From the NCBI RefSeq assembly GCF_000150275.1, contig NW_002060944.1:7454735-7518734 (forward strand): a DNA stretch of 64,000 nt, read 5' to 3'. This document shows, piece after piece, positions 56,823 through 64,000 of this stretch (its first letter is position 1; each line of letters opens with the position of its first letter). The position numbers were made by a program, and so were the translations under genes. This DNA comes from Trichoplax adhaerens. Lineage: Eukaryota > Placozoa > Uniplacotomia > Trichoplacea > Trichoplacidae. Under the pieces are notes generated by a model. It was not told the origin of the DNA, did no database searches, and saw only the letters and a list, made by a program, of their open reading frames with translations.

Positions 56823-59800
56823 TTTTTGTTCTGGCTCGTTGAATTAAGCTATATATAGATATATAAGACTGTAATAGCTTGCTTAATCTAATTATAATTG
56901 AGTTTGTTGAGGTTGATTACGTTAGGAAGAGTTACGACTTTGACTGCTTTGACAGCACTGCTTCTGGAGTGCAGCTGCTTAATTTTTCCAACTGCTGTAT
57001 TTTCTAACATTAAAATTTCTTTCTAAGAGAAGGCCAAATCTATAATGAATTCTACTTTTAAGAGTATAACAAGGCAATTAAAATATTGCTGCGATACATT
57101 TGTCATCAAAGTTAGATTAGCCTGTTAATTATACCTGTATTGATTTTATATATAGTCGATAAATAATTTACATTTATCCTCATCTTGCTGACCTGTTGTG
57201 ATTGGGTTACTCGTGTTTTATGGCCAGACTAAAATTTTTCTTACCGTAATATCGTTTTCTTACTTTTTATTATATATCCCTTAACAGTAGCAGCAGTATA
57301 ACTGCCATTCGGGTTATTTGGACGTCATAACGCTTTAATGCCCGTGATTTAATTTAATCAATGTAAGAATAAAATGTTAATTTTAAAGTCTATTTCAGGA
57401 GTGTCGATCTTAAATGTAGGAATATATTCGAGAAAAACGATAGAGAGATCATCAAGATTTTAGGCAGTTAAACATATATTTGCGAATAATTATTCTCAAG
57501 CCATTGATTATTACAATATCTTTTGCGTAAAATACTAAATGAACCGCATGTGCAAGAGTCAATCTTAAAATTTCCTTATAATATTAAATACGTAGCCGAG
57601 TTTACAGCTCTTACCAACTGCAGTAAATAACTGTCTAGTAAATCTACGGATATTTTCACAAGAAGTCAGGGTAGATTAGCGTATTCGAATGAGTTGGATT
57701 TCTTAAAATAGACTGCCCCCGTGAATCTATAATATACGGCCACCCTAATGAAACACGGACCCCTATTCCTTTTCAAAAATTTCGCTTTCTATTAGACAAT
57801 TATTAGCACAGAAAGTCCTTTAGTTTTAGTTATAATACTTTATAGTTAATAAAAGAGTATAAATTGACTGTATTGGAGCACACTCATAGGTGTTAAAGAG
57901 AGCGGATACTTTTCATAATAAGTGATGACTGATGAGCATATTAGGATAGATTTGGCTTTCAAATTATGCTAAAAAGGAATGGTTGATTGCGTATAGGCAT
58001 GAATTCGATTTTTAAATGAAGTTGTTTTGTATTACAAAACATCACAATATCAAATAGGTTACAAGTCATATCTTAATTTTCTTTTGAGATTCTGATATTC
58101 CATAGTATATGAAAATTGATAGATTAATTTAAATTGCGCGGTTGATTTACAGATACCAATAACTTTTATCATGACAAGCAATGCTGAATTAGTCTATAGT
58201 AGAAACTAGATGATATTCTTAAATATTTGTATTTGTACATGAATAACATTTTGGAAACAAGAGCTTTCCGTAATAAATGGCAACAAATCAGTGTCTAGTA
58301 GATGGAGATTCGATCTTCAAGTTATGTTGCGCATATTGAAGAATGTCGCAATATTAAATAGGTCATGATAAAATAAATAGATTTGCTTGTCAGGTTATAC
58401 TATTCCATGGTATATGAATAACCGATAGATTCCGTGAGTTGGATTAGATTACAGAATTGACTTACAGACTGCAATAACCCTCTTTATGAGCGGTATAAAA
58501 TTAGTATATAGGGGTATATTAAACTGCTAAAAAAAATACTATTTGTAACAAAGAATATCATTCGTAAATAAGGATAAATGATTTGATGATATGATGTAAC
58601 GGTAATTCTTTATTTTACCTACAAATCAAAATTGATATATCATACCGTTGGTTTGTTGATCTTTTGTTGTTAAGAGTTTTAAATCATCATTATCTAGTCT
58701 CTTTAATGTTATACCAAACCTGATGGTTGATACATATCTGGATAAAATTGAAATTTGCAATACTTAGTAATTAGATCAGTATTATTTTGTTGCCCTATCT
58801 TTTACACAATATTCGTATCTCATAATATCGGCGCATAAATTAGGTTAATAAAGCAGAACAGTCTATACAGTAGATTACCTCATACTATAGACCCATAAAT
58901 TGACCGGGTAGATAGGAATACGATACGGCAATTTTATAAAATTGAGAGACTAAATCAGTATTACTTAGTCGTTCTACTTCTTGTGTGACTTCATATACTA
59001 GAACTGCATAGAATTGAGCAAAGAGTTTATTTTCTATAGTCATTTCTAACCTATCATTTCATATTCTAGTGGTACTAATTAGATAATCGGGTCGGCATTA
59101 TTTATAGTTAGCTTCTATATTTCCTACTCCATCTGTCATGATAGAAACATACTGTATATAAAATGTTCAATTAGACCTAAATTATTTAACCAGTCTGTTT
59201 TCTGTATAATTTGTTAGGATAGTTTGATGTCTAAATTGGCCTTTTGTAAAGTCGATTGACCTTGTTGATCAATGGATGCTAAATTTGGAATTCATTAATT
59301 AATAATGAAAGCTATACTGTAGTCTTATGGAATAGAATAAAAAGAGAAAACAAATTGTATTCTCTTCTATTGGTTGAATACAGTATGAACCTTTACAATA
59401 TTTCTCAATTTTTAAGATATAAAAAAATTTTCAACACATACAATCTCTATTGGGTATCTACCTTTATAAGATAGGATATCATTGGGTACAGTTTAAAGAT
59501 ATAAGCTACTGGAACCAATTGACGGTACGTTGTTCTGGAGAGAGAAATGTAATTAATAACCTTTTGATATTGATTACCCGGTATTGGCTAAGAACATTCT
59601 ATCAAGGTTTTCGGAATACGAGTGATCTGAAGTATTTTAAAACATTATTCTAATTGTAGGGCTATACTAATTGAAAAGGATACAGCCATTACAGCCTACC
59701 TAGGATTGTTATTTGACATCGTAGCCGTTGACGGTATGCTGTCGTTCTGATTGATTAAAGGAGAAATAAATTTATTATTATAAAAGATAGACTAGTCTAG

Positions 59801-61560
59801 AATTTCATTAGCCAAAAATTAAACTCTTACTCTGTCTTTCAATAACTTAGAACTGTTTCTAAAGTTTCTCATGTAATTGATTACAGTATTTATCTTGATC
59901 CATTTCGAAACTTGATCAATTTTTATTAAATTCGATGAGCAAAGATATCGAAATTTTGCTTTCCTTATCATTATCGTTGAACGTGTTTCAATCTGGGAAA
60001 ATTATTATTGAGTTTCAATCTTGACCTATCAATCATGGCATTAATTTAATGTTGGGATTTCATACATCTCACGTAGATTAGAATGTCTAAATAGCCCCAT
60101 AAATGATCACTGTTGACGATTATCACGTACGTCGAGTTGTACTTATAGAAGATGATGGGGAGTTCGAGGTATCCTGATTTAGGCTGTTTTTTATTTTAAA
60201 TCTTGACTAAACACATGATCATAGAGACATAAAAATGAACTAAAATAGTATGATTCAATCATCATCATTACCATGCTCTCTGTCCTTAATACCTAAATGA
60301 TCCCCTAAGTGATCAATCTTGATGAGTATAATCACATATACGTGTAAATGTATGTCTTAAATTGAACCACTTAGATTCCGGCGTATTTTTCTTATTTCTT
60401 ACTGTTAAGATATTTGAGAATAGGATAAAAGCAATATAGAATATACTAGAATAGCATAGTTTAATCATCACAGGCCATGATGTTTATACCTGATGGCTGA
60501 ATGATCTTGCAAATGATCATGTAGGTAAGTATAAATAATCAAATATACCGGTACGTATAAGCATTGATATATATTTTAAATTCATTGAATTTAAATTGAA
60601 CCAACTTGATTCGGCATGCTTTTCTTGTTTCTTATTTTGACTTGAAAACAAAATAAAAAATAGTAGCATAGAACAGCGGCTAGAATAGCTTCGTTTAATC
60701 ATCAAAGAATATAATATTTATACTTGACGGCTAAAATGATCCATAATGATCTTACTGCGCTCTTGCATCGTTCATTCCATCAGTCAGTAGCTGTAATCAT
60801 TGAAGAATTCTACTATTCTTGAATGGAACGACCATCAAATGATTAGACTATTGATAGAAGAAATAATGATTCAATATTGATTGAAACTCTCTTGGTATTA
60901 GTGGCATTACTGTTATGTTCTTCAATAATAAGTTCACTCCGTGAGTAAGATTGATAACCGCATTTTATTATTAGTTGATCGGTATTTATAGCTACACGAG
61001 GTTACACCTCGATACGATTACAGTTTATACTTCGCACTACAATTAGTAACTTATCAGTCCGCCTTTTACAATGTTCTCTCACCTACTGTATTACAAGTAC
61101 TACCATACAATCATCATATACGTACATAAATAGTGTTTCCTTTATTTATGCCTTTATGGTTAAGATATCGTATTTAATCTATTACTAACTATATATACAA
61201 CAATTACTTTTCCTATCAGCGGGAAGGAGTTAAACTACGCTATAGAAACTTATCTATCTTGATAAGAAACCTTAATTGAAGCCAATTTTTGTGGGCCTAT
61301 CTTCATTGAACGGTCCGTTCCTAACCTAGTTTTAAATGAAATACTAGATGATTTTTTGCCTTGTATCTACGTAGCAAGGACTTTTTATAAAGTGGAAAAA
61401 GAAACTAACTTAATTTTTCTACTTTATTGGATTGTTAGCTATCTACTGGGTAATAGATGACTAAGATCACGAAAATATCGTCAGTTCTCTACTTACCATT
61501 AAAATATGTAGATTGTAATTGTGATCGATTATTTTGAAAATTATAAATTAATAAGTGTGG
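56823..61560. other. Spacer between TMC-B and TMC-C
   Basis: About 4.7 kb without exons. Two degenerate repeat families are visible. One has ~320-bp units around 57980-58560 (ATTCGATTTT-AA, CACAATATCAAATAGGT, TCCATAGTATATGAA). Another has ~200-230-bp units around 60060-60720 (TTAAATTGAACCA-CTTGATTC and TTTTTCTT-TTTCTTACT). Neither carries a coding frame. The TMC-B 3' UTR and the TMC-C promoter must lie here. Confidence 0.5.
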
Positions 61561-61580
61561 AATTTTCCTTCTCTCTCTAG
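61561..61580 (+). promoter_or_regulatory. Likely 3' splice site of a TMC-C 5' UTR intron
   Basis: A pyrimidine-rich run ending CTCTCTCTAG lies 31 bases before the TMC-C start codon. TMC-B has an acceptor-like site 16 bases before its own ATG, so a 5' UTR intron may be shared by the two paralogues. The upstream donor was not found. Confidence 0.45.
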
Positions 61581-61611
61581 CAGACTTGATTGAAAGGACA
61601 TCTCCTACAAA

Positions 61612-64000
61612 ATGAGCTCATCTGTTCATCCACGGCGATCAGGAAAACGACAAAAAAGCACAGAAAGTCATCAGGAAATGATTGATATTGGTACGCGACT
61701 AGACAAACAGATGATTGCTATTAAAATCACGATGTACCTTTATCGATCTAATGAATGATAGAATAATTTGTCGGTCAATATTCTCAGTCTATATCTTATT
61801 ACAGCTTTATATATACAAGTATATAAATACTTTAACAGTGAAACCATAACTCACGTTTTGAACTAGTGATCAAGACCAAACAGTTATAATAGAATAAAGA
61901 TAATAAGAATATTTTACAGTTTATATCATTCGAAATCTCCTTTAACATCAGTTTTTAATACTGAGGATGTCGATGATAATATCCATTTAATGGATAAAAG
62001 TATCGTTTACTATTTCTCAGCTTTGACAATATCTGGCGTTGCGATTGCCTCGACTTTGATTCATGAATATTAAAATCTTTCAATGTTGAACCATATAGAG
62101 ACCCCGCGATCTTCAGTACCTGGCTCAGTAACTCATGATGATGATATTCTCCTCAGTAAACCGACATCAAGGCACACAAATCTCCATACTGGTCACCAAA
62201 GTTCCATTATGGCACGGATGCCAAGCCAACAAGCAATCCAATCTGCTCCAGGAGCCAATTTAACTCGAAAAGATTGTCATAGACGTTGGGTTCGATCTAG
62301 TCGATCAGGATTTCAATCCATACCTAACGATGAAAGGGAGGATCAAATTGAAGATGTTGAGGATGAGGATTATAGTCATGAACATCATGAACATAGAGCC
62401 AAATTAATTAAGCAATACGCTTCCAATATGAAGAGAAAACGTGAAGAATATCAGTAAGATTTCTAGTTTTCTTATAGAACAAAATTCAGATCGAATTAAA
62501 ATATTCTCCTTACTCTAGATCAATTTCTGACATATACAATTATATATACAGTATCTCTCTCTCACCCTTTTTCGAGCTATTTTTAATTCAAGTATGTCAC
62601 TATCAACTTGATTCAAACTTGCTAATGGGATCATCTATCGATATTTAAGGAAATTACAAAAAGCTACAGCATTGAAATATGGAAATCAAGGTCATCGTGA
62701 TAGAAAGCAAAAAGGGGTAAATTCTATAGATATTGTAAATAGAGACTGTTACCTTGCTTGACTAACTTTATAAATAACTGGTGATAGAGCTGAAATGCCC
62801 TATAAGATTTCGGTAATAAGTTTGCTAGCTTTTAAGTAAATAGAAGTTAATTTTTCCCTCTCTTCCTATACAATGCAGATTTGGCAATCAGTAAAGCAAG
62901 GATTTCATGAAAACTTTAGCTTTAGCTTATGGAGATCACATTTAAAAGAAGTAGAAGGTAATATCGATCCTAGTTAGTCCATAACTGCTGCAATATGAAT
63001 TATCATTTATATCAATATCTTTAGGCCAATTTGGCAATGGTGTTCTATCCTATTTCATCTTCCTACGATGGTTATTCTACCTTAATTTAATGCTAGGCTT
63101 AATGTGGTTTGGTTTTTTATGTGTGCCAGAAATTCTACTTGCCCATCGAAACGTGGTCTCTTTTGATTATGCTACCTTTAATATTTCTCAATCCATTGCT
63201 AACACCACAACAGGGGCTAGCATTTACTGTAGTCCAGATTATATCGCTAATACAACATCAACAACCCATTTGTTTATTGTTATTATTAGTGGCAAGGTAG
63301 TCTAGCATTTATGAACTGCCATTTTAATCTTCGTTCATGTTTCTTTTATCCGTTTCAATTTGCTTTTCTCCTCTATTTTAGGGACAAATGGAATGCAGCC
63401 AGCTCTTTTATGGCAATTATACCGCTGATGTTGTTCATACACCAAATATACCCATCTATTATAGTATGCCATTTGTATATTTTGTGGTAACCCTCGTCCA
63501 TTTTATATTAAGTCTTGTCCTAGTTGCTAGAAGGTAAAATTTAGGTAGAAAATTCACCTTATATTAATAGATAAATTGCATAAGTTTGTTAGTCTACACG
63601 AATTCGATTAGAAGTAATAGGTAGATCTGTAGTTTAAATTATTTCTATCGATTTCTGCGTTGCTGAATTTTGGTAGGAAAAAATGATTACTAGATTTTAC
63701 TTTCAACCTAATTTTATCCAGTGCCTCCAATGCCTATCAGAAAAGCTATATTGAAGGCGGTAGTAGTGTCCATCAATTCTGTAATAAGCTATTTGGTGGT
63801 TGGGATTATTGTATTTGTGAGCAGAAAGCGGCAGAACTGAAAATGAAAAGCATTGCACATGATATGAAGGTAATTTAGAAGTGATATTAATGTTCATTTC
63901 TCTGGTTTATTTACGGCAGACGGTGTTAATGATGATATTTTACGGCTTGTTATTTATCTATATTATTATTTACACGATAGTTACTCCGAGTGTAGCTTGT
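61612..64000 (+). CDS. TMC-C, transmembrane channel-like protein, 5' part (continues beyond the window)
   Basis: Tandem paralogue of TMC-B. Exons seen: 61612-61690, 62099-62453, 62650-62716, 62879-62957, 63025-63296, 63382-63533, 63722-63869; the window ends in the next intron. Phases match TMC-B exon by exon, and from exon 4 onward the lengths are identical (79, 272, 152, 148 bases). Conserved landmarks: acidic N-terminal stretch then YASNMKRKREEYQ, SLWRSHLKEVEG, GQFGNGVLSYFIFLRWLFYL, an extracellular loop with NIS, NTT and NTT sites, GQMECSQLFYGNYTADVVHT (identical in both proteins), and GGWDYCICEQKAAELKMKS. N-terminal cytosolic exons have diverged much more than the membrane exons. The open frame is intact as far as visible. 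Confidence 0.94.

Overview
The window is nuclear DNA from an animal. The genes are split by short GT-AG introns, and no operons, ribosome binding sites or prokaryotic features are visible. The base composition is AT-rich. The genes are those expected of an early-branching metazoan: the unfolded-protein-response sensor IRE1, a GW182/TNRC6 silencing protein, the lipid-transfer protein TEX2, and three TMC (transmembrane channel-like) genes. The compact gene structures and gene set fit a placozoan (Trichoplax/Hoilungia type). That is an inference; the sequence does not prove it.

Layout. 1-4942 (-): IRE1 (ERN1), running off the left edge; 24 exons can be joined in phase. 5292-5690: a ~130-bp tandem repeat. 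6.4-10.7 kb: a non-genic, less AT-rich island packed with the palindromic word ACTGTACAGT and carrying a ~320-bp tandem repeat. 10.7-13.3 kb: mostly unassigned DNA with a few coding-like stretches. 13351-19714 (+): a GW182/TNRC6 gene with an acidic/basic coiled N-terminus, UBA, Q-rich and W-rich regions, and a C-terminal RRM. 21399-26342 (-): TEX2 with four exons, convergent with TNRC6. 26.5-30.9 kb: a second gene-poor island with two tandem-repeat families. 30965-31540 (+): a tentative small cysteine-rich secreted peptide gene.

32.6-64.0 kb is a TMC cluster. TMC-A (-, 32637-43202) is divergent from TMC-B (+, 48679-56822). TMC-B is followed head-to-tail by TMC-C (+, 61612 to beyond the right edge). 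A and B each reconstruct as 18 in-frame exons encoding about 789 and 788 residues. Their 14 core intron phases are identical and six core exons have identical lengths. B and C have identical lengths for the core exons that can be compared. The introns and intergenic spaces of the cluster are filled with many short, mutually unrelated tandem repeat families (80-300 bp units).

The genes do not form one pathway. IRE1 and TEX2 both act at the endoplasmic reticulum, TNRC6 acts in cytoplasmic mRNA silencing, and the TMCs are membrane channel/scramblase-type proteins. All exon coordinates were read by eye from splice consensus and reading-frame phase, so boundaries may be off by a few bases where the evidence says so.
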